Shown: positions 23,808 through 33,725, numbered from the stretch's first letter. The stretch: DNA of 64,000 nucleotides from Paenibacillus chitinolyticus NBRC 15660 (GCF_000739915.1 NZ_BBJT01000002.1:186001-250000), one strand, 5' to 3'. A program made the numbers and translations. Notes: generated by a model not told the origin, from the letters alone.

Positions 23808-24335
23808 TTAAAGTCGTTTAATCATATGAATATCGTCCGGCTCTTTTTCAAATAGTTCCTCATCGACTTCTGACGTAATGGCCGAACCGCAGCTTGCGTA
23901 GAAATTTACAGCGGATCCCGTTTCTGTAGAGGAGATGTATAAATACTTCGCGCCTTTTTCGATTGCCGCTTTACTCAACTCATCCATGATCCGGCTGCCT
24001 ATTCCTTGTCTCCGGTAATCCCGGGTAACATACATCAGGTCTATCTGAAGCCGGTCCTTCTCTTTGCCTCTAAACTTATTAGCCAAGACGCCGAACCCGA
24101 CTAATTTACCCCCGTCGTACGCTCCAAAAGCTGTACCGCCGTTTGCGAGCTCAACCTCATACCGCGAAATGATAGCCGTATAATCGTCTTCTTGCCAGTT
24201 AGGGCATTCATGACCCGCTTTAATTTCCTCAAGCACTTCATTTTTACACGTGTAGATGAGATCGATTGTTTCGGAACGATCTATATCGCGTATTTTAAAC
24301 GAATCTTCAAGTTTCATCTGAGTGATTGAAATCAT
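23808..24335 (-). CDS. GNAT-family N-acetyltransferase
   Basis: The 175-residue protein contains the acetyl-CoA loop motif YRRQGIGSRIMDEL preceded by LQIDLMYV and followed by AKYLYISSTETGSAVNFYASCG, the standard GNAT motif A/B arrangement. The substrate is unknown. AGGGGGAAG supports the ATG at 24335. It stands alone between the MFS relic and the EamA exporter. Confidence 0.9.
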   Translation of the reverse strand: MISITQMKLEDSFKIRDIDRSETIDLIYTCKNEVLEEIKAGHECPNWQEDDYTAIISRYEVELANGGTAFGAYDGGKLVGFGVLANKFRGKEKDRLQIDLMYVTRDYRRQGIGSRIMDELSKAAIEKGAKYLYISSTETGSAVNFYASCGSAITSEVDEELFEKEPDDIHMIKRL

Positions 24336-24492
24336 ACTCTTCCCCCTATTGCAGCGCTGCATTTTACTCCATATTAGTTAATAACAGGTCTCTAAGCAAC
24401 CAAGAGCGGCTGTTTCGCTGAAGTATTTCCTTTTGGACCACTGTTCTTTTTCACTAAAAATAGCTCCGGGCTGTCAAAGCTGTCCTTGAAAA

Positions 24493-25359
24493 CTATTTTG
24501 TTGCGAATCGCCGTGCAATCGCCACGCATAGTACGACGCCGATATTTACGACAAAGATCGGCCAGCCGATCGACTCGTGCAGAATGACAGCCGAAAGAAG
24601 CAGGCCGAAGAAAGGCTGGAGAAGCTGCAGCTGACCGACCGCGGCTATGCCTCCCTGGGCAAGACCCCGATACCAGAATACGAAACCGATGAGCATGCTG
24701 AACAGGGACACGTAAGCAAGACTTAAAATCGCGGAAGTACTTATCCCCGCCCATGAACCCGGCATGTAATAAAACGAGAGCAGTGACATAACGGGAAGCG
24801 AAAGAACGAGCGCCCAGGAGATCACCTGCCAGCCCCCGATCCTCCGTGAAAGCCGTCCCCCTTCCGCATAACCGTAACCGCATACGATGATAGAAGCGAG
24901 CATTAACGCATCACCGACCGGTGAAGCTGCGGCTCCTTGTGTCAAGGCGAATCCTGCTACGAGGGAGCTGCCTAGAGCCGATAAGATCCAGAAAGCCGGC
25001 TTTGGGCGCTCACCGCCCCGGAGTACGCCGAAGATCGCTGTCGACAGGGGCAAAAGTCCAATGTAAATGATAGCATGCGAGGATGTGACGTACTGAAGCG
25101 CCAAGGCTGTCAGCAGCGGGAAACCTACTACCACGCACAGGGCCACTAACAATAGCGGAACGATGTCGCTTCGGGCAGGCCGCTGCTGCCGGAAGACAAG
25201 GAGAAGGGCTCCGGCCATCAACCCTGCAATTGCGGCACGGCTTACGGTAAGGAATATCGGATCAAGATCCGCCACAGCCAGCCGTGTTGCGGGCAGCGAG
25301 CCGCTGAAGATAAGCACGCCTGCGAAACCATGGATCCAGCCGCTTGTCGTTTGGTTCAT
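24493..25359 (-). CDS. EamA/DMT-family exporter
   Basis: This 288-residue protein has ten predicted membrane helices in two EamA repeats (LFRQ loop, SSHAIIYIGLLPLSTAIFG; second half SMLIGFVFWYRGLAQGGIAAVGQLQLLQPFFGLLL). It resembles RhaT/YdcZ-type metabolite exporters. Divergent transcription from a MocR regulator at 25557 is a common pairing in Firmicutes and suggests an amino acid or amine substrate. GGAGG precedes the ATG. Confidence 0.9.
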   Translation of the reverse strand: MNQTTSGWIHGFAGVLIFSGSLPATRLAVADLDPIFLTVSRAAIAGLMAGALLLVFRQQRPARSDIVPLLLVALCVVVGFPLLTALALQYVTSSHAIIYIGLLPLSTAIFGVLRGGERPKPAFWILSALGSSLVAGFALTQGAAASPVGDALMLASIIVCGYGYAEGGRLSRRIGGWQVISWALVLSLPVMSLLSFYYMPGSWAGISTSAILSLAYVSLFSMLIGFVFWYRGLAQGGIAAVGQLQLLQPFFGLLLSAVILHESIGWPIFVVNIGVVLCVAIARRFATK

Positions 25360-25446
25360 TACAATCCTCCCCTAAATGTTTGCTGTACAAAAATGCACCC
25401 GATACGTTGAGCAAACAAAATAATAAATTAATCGCATCCTATACTT

Positions 25447-25513
25447 CTGTATGAACAGTTGTATTATAATGGTTACAAAATAACCTGTATATTGATTATT
25501 CATTCAACTGTAT
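25447..25513. promoter_or_regulatory. Candidate MocR control region
   Basis: CTGTAT occurs at 25447, 25485 and 25508, an inverted repeat GGTTA/TAACC lies at 25471-25485, and TATAAT is at 25465-25470. MocR proteins usually bind direct repeats. Which of these matter is not clear. Confidence 0.3.
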
Positions 25514-25556
25514 GGGTACAGATATCGCACCAAACCATTCGAGTTGGGAGAATTTT

Positions 25557-26933
25557 ATGGCCAATAAAAAGAACACCATTTTGCAAATTATCCGTGCGGA
25601 CATAGTCAATGGGCTCGTTAAACCGGGTGAGAAGCTGCCCTCTATCCGTATGCAGAGCCAGAGATTCGGCTGTAGTCTTAACACCATTATTAGTGTTTAT
25701 CGGGAACTCGAAGATCAATATCTTATTTATTCACGTCCGAAGAGCGGTTATTTCGTCGTAGCCAAAGAAGTACTGCTTCCCCTGCTGCAAACAAAACGAA
25801 TCGATTTTGCGTCAGCGGCTCCCGACCCCTCGTCGATCCCGCAAACAGATTTTCGTCAATGTTTGAACAAAGCGATGGAATTATTTGAGACGTCGATATT
25901 CACTTATCCCGATCCGCAAGGTTTGCTTTCTCTTCGCCAGGAGATCGTGAAGCTTTTCCGGCGGCAGCAGGTTTTCCCTTCGGCACAGCAGGTTTTTATA
26001 TTTTCAGGCACTCAGCAAGCTCTTCATATTCTGGCCGGGATGCCTTTTCCCAATGGAAAAACGAACATTCTGGTCGAGCAGCCAACGTTTTGGGGAATGC
26101 TAGCCGCACTTCATACACAAAAACAAACCGTAATCGGGATCGAACGAACTCCAGACGGGATTGATTGGACAGCTTTGGAACGCCATTTTCAAAGCAACCA
26201 GATCAAGTTTTTTTATACGATCCCGCGTTTCCATAATCCGCTCGGCACTTCTTATACAGCCGAAGACAAACAGCGGCTGGCTGAACTCGCCAAAGCCTAT
26301 GACGTTTACATTGTGGAAGATGACTATCTTGCGGACTTGGATACAAACAGCAAAGCAGATCCCATTCGCGCTTATAACGGGGCCAGTCATGTCATTTATC
26401 TAAGAAGTTTTTCCAAAGTGATGCTGCCCGGATTAAGGATCGCCGCTGCAGCAGTACCCGATTCGTTTATTCCTATCCTCCAGTGGCACAAGCATTCGGC
26501 GGATTTGAGCACTTCCGTGCTTTCGCAAGGTGTGCTTGAGATTTATATGAAGTCCGGAATGTATGCCCATCATGCGAAGCAAATGCAGTCCTTGTACAAT
26601 CGCCGCATTAAACATCTCGGGGAAGTTTCACAGCGATTATTGCCCCAAGAGTGCTTATACACCATTCCCTCATGCGGAGGGCTTTTCTTTTCCATTCAAC
26701 TTCCGGACACCATTGATCAGGAAGATATGGTCAACCGTTTGGAAAATCGCGGTGTGGACGTACTGTCGGGCGACAGGCATTTCCTTCCTTCTTTCCCCAA
26801 ACCTAACTTACTGCGCCTTAGTATTATTCGGACCGATGAGCAGCAGATTGAAGAAGGGATTCGCATCATTTCCGAAGAATTGGAGCGTGCTCCGCTTACA
26901 GGCAGATCGCCTAAGCCTTTCTTCCGATTATGA
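25557..26933 (+). CDS. MocR-type regulator of the EamA exporter
   Basis: The 458-residue protein joins a GntR winged helix (LPSIRMQSQRFGCSLNTIISVYRELEDQYLI) to an aminotransferase domain with SGTQQALHIL, YTIPRFHNPLG, VEDDYLADLD and the PLP-lysine motif SFSKVMLPGLR. GGGAG supports the ATG at 25557 over an upstream frame start at 25512. It probably controls the divergent EamA exporter in response to an amine or amino acid. Confidence 0.9.
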   Translation: MANKKNTILQIIRADIVNGLVKPGEKLPSIRMQSQRFGCSLNTIISVYRELEDQYLIYSRPKSGYFVVAKEVLLPLLQTKRIDFASAAPDPSSIPQTDFRQCLNKAMELFETSIFTYPDPQGLLSLRQEIVKLFRRQQVFPSAQQVFIFSGTQQALHILAGMPFPNGKTNILVEQPTFWGMLAALHTQKQTVIGIERTPDGIDWTALERHFQSNQIKFFYTIPRFHNPLGTSYTAEDKQRLAELAKAYDVYIVEDDYLADLDTNSKADPIRAYNGASHVIYLRSFSKVMLPGLRIAAAAVPDSFIPILQWHKHSADLSTSVLSQGVLEIYMKSGMYAHHAKQMQSLYNRRIKHLGEVSQRLLPQECLYTIPSCGGLFFSIQLPDTIDQEDMVNRLENRGVDVLSGDRHFLPSFPKPNLLRLSIIRTDEQQIEEGIRIISEELERAPLTGRSPKPFFRL

Positions 26934-26961
26934 GAGGAACATGCACAGGATATTTCTCCGC

Positions 26962-26990
26962 AAAAAAACCTGTCGTTTCGACAGGTTTTT
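26962..26990. terminator. Bidirectional terminator
   Basis: AAAAACCTGTCG and CGACAGGTTTTT form a stem with a TTT loop between the convergent MocR and XRE genes. A- and T-runs flank both sides. Confidence 0.85.
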
Positions 26991-27017
26991 AATCATTTAT
27001 ACGGTCCATTGTTCATT

Positions 27018-27239
27018 TTATTCTTGAGCGTTGTCGTCCATTTTGTATTCCAAAATATCTCCAGGCTGACAATCCAGAGCCTTGCAAATCGCCTCTAAAG
27101 TTGACAATCGAACCGCTTTTGCCTTCCCGTTCTTCAATATGGAAAGGTTAGCCATCGTGATTCCAACCCTCTCCGAAAGTTCCGTTACGCTCATTTTTCT
27201 TTTAGCCAACATCACGTCAATATTGATTATAATCGCCAT
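27018..27239 (-). CDS. Small XRE/Cro-type regulator (YozG-like)
   Basis: This 73-residue single helix-turn-helix protein (MLAKRKMSVTELSERVGI, TMANLSILKNGKAKAVRLSTLEAICKALDCQPGDIL) matches the HTH_26 group. GAGGTGA precedes the ATG. It follows the DUF2975 gene with a nine-base gap. The DUF2975-YozG-like pairing is widespread in Bacillales. Confidence 0.88.
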   Translation of the reverse strand: MAIIINIDVMLAKRKMSVTELSERVGITMANLSILKNGKAKAVRLSTLEAICKALDCQPGDILEYKMDDNAQE

Positions 27240-27248
27240 ATTATCACC

Positions 27249-27731
27249 TCAGACCGTCAAATCATTTTCTGATTTTATATCTATCGCTTCTTTTAGCAGC
27301 TTTTGGAGAACAGCCGCAAAAACGGCAATGACCATGGAGGCAAAAATAAGGACCATTCCGATCACGATGAAACCCGGAGCGTCGTCTTTCTCCGCCATAA
27401 GATAGAAGAGCGGCATGCCTGCGACATACAAACCGCCGAAAATGACGGCACAGATTTTTATAATCTTCAATGCCTGTACGGATAACTCCGAGAAAGCTTT
27501 ATTCTTGTCAATGTAGCTTAAAAGTTTGAAAGCCTGATACAGGGCAAAGTAAAAAGGCAGCGCCGTTGCATACAAGTCGATCCATAGGAGATATTTCAAG
27601 TAAGTATGTTCCGGATACAATTCCGCTGCAAAATTCCCAATTCTGGGCACCAAAAAAATGCACATAGCAAGAACCGGGATTCCGATAATAAGAAGAGCTA
27701 TTTTTAAAAAGAGTGTTGTTCCTCGTTCCAT
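27249..27731 (-). CDS. DUF2975 membrane protein
   Basis: The protein has four predicted membrane helices (about 8-30, 50-70, 92-115, 122-148) and the DUF2975 pattern with KAFSELSVQALKIIK between helices two and three. GAGGTG precedes the ATG at 27731; the GTG further upstream overlaps that site. It is probably cotranscribed with the small XRE regulator, which may respond to a signal from this protein. Function is unknown. Confidence 0.85.
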   Translation of the reverse strand: MERGTTLFLKIALLIIGIPVLAMCIFLVPRIGNFAAELYPEHTYLKYLLWIDLYATALPFYFALYQAFKLLSYIDKNKAFSELSVQALKIIKICAVIFGGLYVAGMPLFYLMAEKDDAPGFIVIGMVLIFASMVIAVFAAVLQKLLKEAIDIKSENDLTV

Positions 27732-27852
27732 AATGCACCTCACTTAGTTATTGTTCGTATTGAATTTATCACAAAATTTATCGCAAAACAATATATCTTG
27801 ATTGATTTAGAATATTTTTCGATTGTTTTTCATCCTTCTTGATTTTGCGCAA

Positions 27853-27890
27853 AATTAAAAAACATTTCTCTTGGCAAAGAAATGCTTTTT
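27853..27890 (-). terminator. Terminator of the YgjP-like gene
   Basis: CATTTCT (27863-27869) pairs with AGAAATG (27878-27884). T-rich sequence follows on both strands (TTTTTTAATTTT on the minus side). Confidence 0.6.
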
Positions 27891-27975
27891 AACTAAACAC
27901 TATTCCATTTTTGACCGGATCAGTTTACGGCGGCTTTGAATCAATGACAGCGCCCTAATAGCATGTATCTTTTCA

Positions 27976-28638
27976 TTACAATGTCATGGCGTGTCCATAT
28001 CTCGCGAGGAACGCTTCCTTCTCTTTGTAATCCTTCATCACGCTTCCGACGCGCCGCCAGAAGGATCGATCGTGATTCATATGCAAGAGATGACAAAGCT
28101 CGTGTATGACGACGTAATCAATCACGTCAATGGGCGCCATTGCCAAACGATAATTGAAGGTAAGATGCTTAGCCGAACTGTAGCTGCCCCACTTCGTTCG
28201 GGACTCCTCGATGATGAAAGATTTGGGTGTGACTTTCAGCTGCTTCTGATAAATTTTTATGCGCTCCCCGATCACCTTCTTACAGCTCACGAAGTAAAAC
28301 TTCTTCAGATCATCTTGAAGCTCTTGTTCCGTCCGCCCATTCGTCTCGATTAATTCATGAAGCAGGTAATATCGGCCAAGATGAAGAAACTTCCCTTCCT
28401 CTTCGTATTCCCTGATCTTCATAGGTGTGCGGGCAGCCTCAATCGCTTGCAGCTGCTTCAGAATTTTACTCCCATGCTGCTTTACGGCGTTCATCACCAC
28501 ATCATTCCCTGTATGATTCGGAGCCTTCACCGTGACGAGTCCCGAAGGATCAATGTGGAGCGAGAGCTTTTTGCGCGGACCGTATTCCACGTGAACTTCT
28601 ATTTGTTGTTGGCCGAGTTCAATTTTCATCATCAGCAT
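27976..28638 (-). CDS. YgjP-like zinc metallopeptidase (M48-related, DUF45)
   Basis: The zinc motif HELCHLLHMNHDRSFW is present, followed by the family ending on VMKDYKEKEAFL. A WGSYS element before it and an N-terminal beta region (VEYGPRKKLSLHIDPSGLV) complete the YgjP/WLM-related domain. Members are often linked to DNA-repair or restriction loci. The start is uncertain among clustered ATGs (28638, 28632, 28629), none with a strong site. Confidence 0.88.
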   Translation of the reverse strand: MLMMKIELGQQQIEVHVEYGPRKKLSLHIDPSGLVTVKAPNHTGNDVVMNAVKQHGSKILKQLQAIEAARTPMKIREYEEEGKFLHLGRYYLLHELIETNGRTEQELQDDLKKFYFVSCKKVIGERIKIYQKQLKVTPKSFIIEESRTKWGSYSSAKHLTFNYRLAMAPIDVIDYVVIHELCHLLHMNHDRSFWRRVGSVMKDYKEKEAFLARYGHAMTL

Positions 28639-28927
28639 CTTTTCTGTTCGTTTTATTGAGAGCAATCATACGTAAGCAGCGGTCTCCAAATCTTTTATAA
28701 CCCCCGACAGCTTCAGAATCCGCATGCTTTGGACGCCCCTCTCCAAATGGTATCTCAGCTTTTAGTTTATGGCTACCCTTTTATGATCGATCACACGGTG
28801 ATTTAAACTTTACGCAGCTATGCTTCACTCTGTTGTTCTGAAAATCGCTTTGCGATTCCCACGGCAGTGCTCGCCCACGCCGTTTTCAGTTATGAGTAAA
28901 TCGGGTAAGAGTGGTTAAAACGAAACA

Positions 28928-28949
28928 GCCCGGTCATAATTGACCGAGC
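28928..28949 (-). terminator. Terminator of the small secreted protein gene
   Basis: CGGTCA/TGACCG with a TAAT loop is extended by wobble pairs and followed on the minus strand by TGTTTCGTTTT. The rest of 28639-28927 holds nothing I can identify. Confidence 0.5.
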
Positions 28950-29029
28950 GGTTCCCGGAAAGGTTATTTTTCTGAACGGTTGTTCTTGCCGGATTCACAT
29001 GTTACGAACGATCTGCGGGGATAAAAACA

Positions 29030-29302
29030 TCAGCCGCAAACATGTGCCTGATAATGGGCCGTATACACAACGTATCCGCCATCATTCGAAACATGCTCGG
29101 AAGTAATTCCCTTAATGTACCATGTAGTCCCGTTCTCGGTGAAATGATCCGAAAAGATGCCGGTCCGATTTTTTAAATATCTGTCCTGGATCGTATCTTT
29201 ACAAGTAGTGGGAGTCGAAGTGTCTACTGCGGCAAAAGCCGGTGCAGCGGAGAATAACAGAGATAACGAAAGAGCCGAGTTGATTAAAATTTTCTTCATC
29301 AT
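29030..29302 (-). CDS. Small secreted protein
   Basis: This 90-residue protein has a clear Sec signal peptide (charged MMKK, hydrophobic core, cleavage after AFA at about residue 24). The mature part of about 66 residues holds two cysteines, one near its start and one next to last, which could form a disulfide. AAAGGATG precedes the ATG. Family is unknown; size and export fit an enzyme inhibitor or antimicrobial, without direct evidence. Confidence 0.65.
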   Translation of the reverse strand: MMKKILINSALSLSLLFSAAPAFAAVDTSTPTTCKDTIQDRYLKNRTGIFSDHFTENGTTWYIKGITSEHVSNDGGYVVYTAHYQAHVCG

Positions 29303-29722
29303 AGTTTAACATCCTTTCATAACCGGGTTATTTTATTCAATTTTACAAACAATGCCCGTCATGCTTGATTGGCAGCGAACAAAACTAAAGCGGCCTGGAT
29401 ATAGACAAAATACCTGTTAAACGAATAGGTTAAATTTTGGGGCATCCTCCTCTACTTTCAGTTTGAGAATGAGTACTCTGATCTCGAATTCAAATTAACA
29501 TTTATGGTTTTATTTAACAATATCTGTATATATGTTCGTCATCAGGTTGCTATATAAAGCAATTAAATTACCATAAAAAGGATACAAATCGTTTTAAGTG
29601 TTTATTTTTCACATTCCATGTCTATTAAAAGTCTAAAAACCGGCTTATATATACTATTAAATCAAGGCATGGTACCATTAATATGTATTTAAACCAATCT
29701 ATGATAAAAAGGAGACATGCTG

Positions 29723-31210
29723 ATGAAAAAGTTTATGTACGCACCTTTGTCGCTTGGTATGGCATTTTCCCTCTTATTTGGCCTCTCGGGATTGCCTTCT
29801 AATGGACATGCCGCGGGTAACGATTTACTGCTGAATCCTGAGATCATTAGCGGATCGACAGATCGTACCGATTCGGGCTCGGCTGTTTTGAATTTGGGAG
29901 ATAATCTGATCACCAACCCGGGATTTGAAGACAACTTGGCAAGCTGGACCAACTGGGGAAATACCGCTGCCGTCACTTCTCCGTCATTTGCGGGAGCCAA
30001 ATCGGCACGTATCGCTTCCGGTGAAGGGGGCGCGGGGCAAATCATTTCCGGCATTCCGTCAGGAAAGACCTATGTCTTGTCTGGACACGGCAGCGTAAGC
30101 GCAAGTACAGATACGGCCATTGTCGGTGTAGATTGTTTAGATGCAAATAACAATGTACTGGCCAAGAACACGTTGAGATTTAATCAAACGCTGTATGAAT
30201 TTAAATCGACCGCTTTTACGACCGTTCCTGGCACCGCCAAACTCCAGGTATACATATATAAAAATGCCGACAGCGGGGCAAACGCCTTTTTGGACGATCT
30301 AAGTCTTAAAGCCAGAAGCGGCGTCCAAGCGATAAATAAGGACGTCAAGGCGATGTGGGTCTGGCAGGAAACGACTTCCGCGCTGCAGGATTCAGCGGAA
30401 CGTTCGACCCTGTTCCAATTCGCTCAGGACAAAGGGGTTAATGTGCTTCTTCTTTACATCAACAAAACCCATTTGACCACAAATAACACACAGCTTAAGC
30501 AATTCATCTCTCAAGCACATGCCCAAGGGATAAGGGTGGAAGCGGTAAGCGGGGAAAAAGAATGGGGATTGACAGACAATCATTCGATAGGGCTGGAAAG
30601 AATAACCGATGTCATTACCTTCAACGGAAGTGCGGCATCTAGCGAAAAATTCGACGGTGTCCATCAAGATATCGAAGTTTACCTTAATAAAGAAAAATGG
30701 GAAAGTAACAAAACGGATGTCATGAAGCAAGCTCTTGCCTATATCGATAAAGCCACGGCACTTATGAGCGGAACCGGTATGACATACGCCCAAGATATTC
30801 CGAGATGGTATGACGGCCCCGAATACACGGTTACGTACAACGGCGTCGACAAAGGGTTTTATAAACATTTGATCGACCGGCTCGATTGGGTTGGACTTAT
30901 GGATTATACCGATCGGTATTCCGATGGCCAATGGCAAGCCGTCCGGGACGCCCAGAGCGAAATCGACTATGCGGCACAAGTCGGTAAAAAAATTACTGTG
31001 GGGCTTGAGACGATCGATCCCGTAACGGCCGGCGGGGACAGTATAACCTTTTATGAAGAAGGTTTGGATGATCTGGATCGCGCACTGGCCGCAATAAAAG
31101 CTCATTACGACGGAAACGCCGGTTTTGGCGGCGTTGCGGTGCACAGTTACGGCAAACAAAAAGGAAACGCCTATTATTCTCTACCGGTTAAAGCGGATAA
31201 TCATTATTAG
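29723..31210 (+). CDS. Secreted carbohydrate-binding module plus TIM-barrel protein
   Basis: A signal peptide (cleavage near GHAAG) precedes a jelly-roll carbohydrate-binding-like module (about 50-195: NLITNPGFEDNLASWTNWG, SAFVDDLS-type ending FLDDLSLKA). A glycosidase-like barrel follows (about 205-490) with MWVWQE, VNVLLLYINK, HQDIEVY, TYAQDIPRWY and WVGLMDYTDRY. The acidic residues in HQDIE and the late GLETIDP could be catalytic, but the GH family is not clear to me. GGAGA supports the ATG at 29723. The 400-base upstream gap is AT-rich. Confidence 0.8.
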   Translation: MKKFMYAPLSLGMAFSLLFGLSGLPSNGHAAGNDLLLNPEIISGSTDRTDSGSAVLNLGDNLITNPGFEDNLASWTNWGNTAAVTSPSFAGAKSARIASGEGGAGQIISGIPSGKTYVLSGHGSVSASTDTAIVGVDCLDANNNVLAKNTLRFNQTLYEFKSTAFTTVPGTAKLQVYIYKNADSGANAFLDDLSLKARSGVQAINKDVKAMWVWQETTSALQDSAERSTLFQFAQDKGVNVLLLYINKTHLTTNNTQLKQFISQAHAQGIRVEAVSGEKEWGLTDNHSIGLERITDVITFNGSAASSEKFDGVHQDIEVYLNKEKWESNKTDVMKQALAYIDKATALMSGTGMTYAQDIPRWYDGPEYTVTYNGVDKGFYKHLIDRLDWVGLMDYTDRYSDGQWQAVRDAQSEIDYAAQVGKKITVGLETIDPVTAGGDSITFYEEGLDDLDRALAAIKAHYDGNAGFGGVAVHSYGKQKGNAYYSLPVKADNHY

Positions 31211-31221
31211 GCTGTACCCTA

Positions 31222-31260
31222 AAGAAGCAGGGCACTCTACTAAAGAGTGCCCTGTTTCTT
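31222..31260. terminator. Terminator between convergent genes
   Basis: AAGCAGGGCACTCT pairs with AGAGTGCCCTGTTT. It serves the secreted barrel gene and possibly the convergent LysR gene. Confidence 0.8.
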
Positions 31261-31314
31261 CAGGTGCCCGCTCCCCGATCACCTTACTCTTCTTCAGCTC
31301 CGTTTTGAACTTAT

Positions 31315-32193
31315 CTATTCCGGGTTCGTCCCGAAATAGTCTACAACGACCTTACGGAATTCCGAAGCAGCCCGCGAAATGTAACGGCTCCTGTGCCATA
31401 TTAAAGCGATCTCCCTTACTAATTCGTGGTCCTCTACTTGGAGATAACGGATATTTTCCCGAGAATTCCGAGCCGTGCTAGGTATGAAGGCTATGCCAAT
31501 TTCAGCTTCCACCAGAGCGCTTAGTCTTGCAGGTTCATCTCCCTCGTACACATATTTGGGCGCAAACCCAACCGAGTTGCATACGGAATCCACCAAATCA
31601 CGAGTGCCATAGCCTCGTTTTACACCGACAAACCATTCTTCCCTTAGTTCCGTCAAAGATACGCTAGTTCGCTCAGCCAGCCGATGCCCCTTCGGAACAG
31701 CTACAAGGATCGGATCTATGCACACGATTTGACATTCAATATCTTCCCCTTTTATCGGAGGTGAAGACAAGCAGAAATCGACCTCTCCTCTATGAAGAAG
31801 CGTAACCATTTCCTGCGTGGCAAGCATTTGTACATGAAATTGGATATCCGGCATTTTTTTCCTAAATGCTCGAAGAATATTAGGCAGCGTGCTTGCGGTG
31901 GTCACCGCCAATTCGAGCGTGCTATGTTCCAGGCCGGATAGATCCCTCATCTCCTGCTTCCCCTGTTTCAACTCAAACAAAGCCCTTTCCGCACGACGAA
32001 GGAACCTGATTCCGAATTCATTCAATCGCAATCTCCTGCCTGTTCGATCGAATAGAGGGACACCCAGATCCTCTTCCAGACGTTGAATCGTTTTGCTCAG
32101 CGACGATTGAGTAACGTGCAGACTTCGTGCAGCTTCGGTCATATGTTCTAAACGGGCTACCGCAAGAAAATATTGCAATTGAAGAAGTTCCAT
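31315..32193 (-). CDS. LysR-family transcriptional regulator
   Basis: The 292-residue protein begins MELLQLQYFLAVARLEHMTEAARSLHV with the LysR helix-turn-helix TQSSLSKTIQRLEEDLG. A periplasmic-binding-like effector domain follows (ELAVTTASTLPNILRAF, VDFCLSSPP, ALVEAEIGIAFIP). It is closest in pattern to CynR/YybE-type regulators beside MFS exporters. The ATG at 32193 has GGGGGCG upstream; the longer frame adds residues not typical of LysR. It is divergent from the exporter at 32308. Confidence 0.92.
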   Translation of the reverse strand: MELLQLQYFLAVARLEHMTEAARSLHVTQSSLSKTIQRLEEDLGVPLFDRTGRRLRLNEFGIRFLRRAERALFELKQGKQEMRDLSGLEHSTLELAVTTASTLPNILRAFRKKMPDIQFHVQMLATQEMVTLLHRGEVDFCLSSPPIKGEDIECQIVCIDPILVAVPKGHRLAERTSVSLTELREEWFVGVKRGYGTRDLVDSVCNSVGFAPKYVYEGDEPARLSALVEAEIGIAFIPSTARNSRENIRYLQVEDHELVREIALIWHRSRYISRAASEFRKVVVDYFGTNPE

Positions 32194-32257
32194 TTTGAAC
32201 GCCCCCATACATTCCTTCAAGTCTATGAAATCATACCATGAAATGCGTTGGAGTAAA

Positions 32258-32273
32258 TACTTCATTTCAAGTA
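32258..32273. promoter_or_regulatory. Candidate LysR box
   Basis: TACTT (32258-32262) and AAGTA (32269-32273) form an interrupted palindrome between the divergent genes, compatible with a T-N11-A LysR site. Confidence 0.4.
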
Positions 32274-32307
32274 GGCTATCATTAAAACACTTTAGGGGGA
32301 CGCCAAA

Positions 32308-33690
32308 ATGAATGCCCGCAGCTGGTGGTTAATGATTTCCGTTGGACTGGGGATACTCCTCAATCCATTAAATTCTTCAATGGTTTCCGTTGCTATTCCA
32401 AATCTGCAGCATGTATTCCGACTTGACTTTACACGTGTTTCCTGGATTATCTTCTCTTTCTACATTGCAAGCAGCATCGCTCAACCTGTCATGGGAAAAG
32501 CCAGCGATCTATTCGGCCGCAGGAAGATATTTCTTACCGGGCTAGTTGTGGCCTTCCTGGCCTCCACATTGGCTCCGTTATCGCCAAACTTCGGGTGGCT
32601 TATCGGATTCCGCATTGTGCAATCTGTCGGAACAAGCATGATGGTTGGAGTTGGAATGGCCATAGTTCGCATGCATATTACAGAGAATCAAGCGACTGCG
32701 CTGTCCGTTTTGTCCATATTCCTATCGGGAGCGGCAGCCATCGGACCTTTTATCGGCGGAATTTTGATTCATATGTGGGATTGGCCCTCTATCTTTTTCG
32801 TCAATATTCCGTTTGCGGTCGCCAGCTTTCTATTGGCTTGGAGGACGCTTCCTAAAGACGAACCGCCAACATCCGTTACACGGGACATGTCCATTCGTAA
32901 ATGGTTGAATGTGATTGATGCGTCAGGGGTTCTGCTATTCGCAGTAGGGCTGGTTGCCCTGCTCATCGGACTACTTTCGGCCAAATCATCCGGACATCTC
33001 TCACTCGGGAATGTCATTGTCGCGCTGATCGGACTCCTTCTGCTTTTGGCTTTCGTACGACACGAGCTAAAAACGACGTCGCCCTTTATTCCTATACGCA
33101 CATTCGCCGAATATCCTGCGATGACTTGGGTCAACGTCGAATTTATGCTCGTCAACGTGCTTTATTACTCGCTCTTTTTCGGGATTCCGTCCTACTTGCA
33201 AACGGTGCGTCATGTCAGTGGTTTCCATACCGGGATTCTCATGTTAAGTTTAGGCTTGTGCTCGCTCGCTGCTTCTCCGCTGGCAGGTCGATGGATCGAT
33301 AAATCAGGTCCCAGACCGGCATTGTTCCTTTCCGCAATCTTAATGACATTTGGGTCGGTATGGCTCGTGACATTGAACCCAACTTCACCGGTTATCAGCG
33401 TATGTTTGGCTTTGATCGCATTCGGCATTAGCAACGGATTGAACAATGTGGGTATGCAAGCGGCCTTGTTCCAAAGTTCACCGAAAGAAATAATCGGTGT
33501 GGCATCCGGATTATTTAACACATCCAGATACCTGGGTACCATTCTCTCTTCTCTGTTGATTGGCACTGTCATGGGAGGTACATTCAGCTTCGAGGGCTTT
33601 CGAACGCTTGGGATTATCCTTACGGTACTTTCGTTATCTCTAGTTTTCATGAGCCGGCGTCGCGGGGATTCAGCACAATTGCAGAAGTAA
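32308..33690 (+). CDS. DHA2-type MFS exporter
   Basis: This 460-residue protein has about 14 predicted helices. It shows the MFS loop motif GKASDLFGRRKIFL after helix 2, FRIVQSVGTSMM, and an antiporter motif C (GAAAIGPFIGGIL) in helix 5. These mark the EmrB/QacA/LmrB drug or metabolite efflux group. AGGGGGA precedes the ATG. The divergent LysR gene probably regulates it. Confidence 0.92.
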   Translation: MNARSWWLMISVGLGILLNPLNSSMVSVAIPNLQHVFRLDFTRVSWIIFSFYIASSIAQPVMGKASDLFGRRKIFLTGLVVAFLASTLAPLSPNFGWLIGFRIVQSVGTSMMVGVGMAIVRMHITENQATALSVLSIFLSGAAAIGPFIGGILIHMWDWPSIFFVNIPFAVASFLLAWRTLPKDEPPTSVTRDMSIRKWLNVIDASGVLLFAVGLVALLIGLLSAKSSGHLSLGNVIVALIGLLLLLAFVRHELKTTSPFIPIRTFAEYPAMTWVNVEFMLVNVLYYSLFFGIPSYLQTVRHVSGFHTGILMLSLGLCSLAASPLAGRWIDKSGPRPALFLSAILMTFGSVWLVTLNPTSPVISVCLALIAFGISNGLNNVGMQAALFQSSPKEIIGVASGLFNTSRYLGTILSSLLIGTVMGGTFSFEGFRTLGIILTVLSLSLVFMSRRRGDSAQLQK

Positions 33691-33725
33691 ATGCGTGCAG
33701 GACCCCCTGTACAGCGGAAGCATCA

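Noticed and set aside
24392-24883. Long minus-strand frame overlapping the EamA gene
   Set aside because: Different frame within a well-supported ten-helix transporter; arginine-rich composition is typical of a shadow frame.
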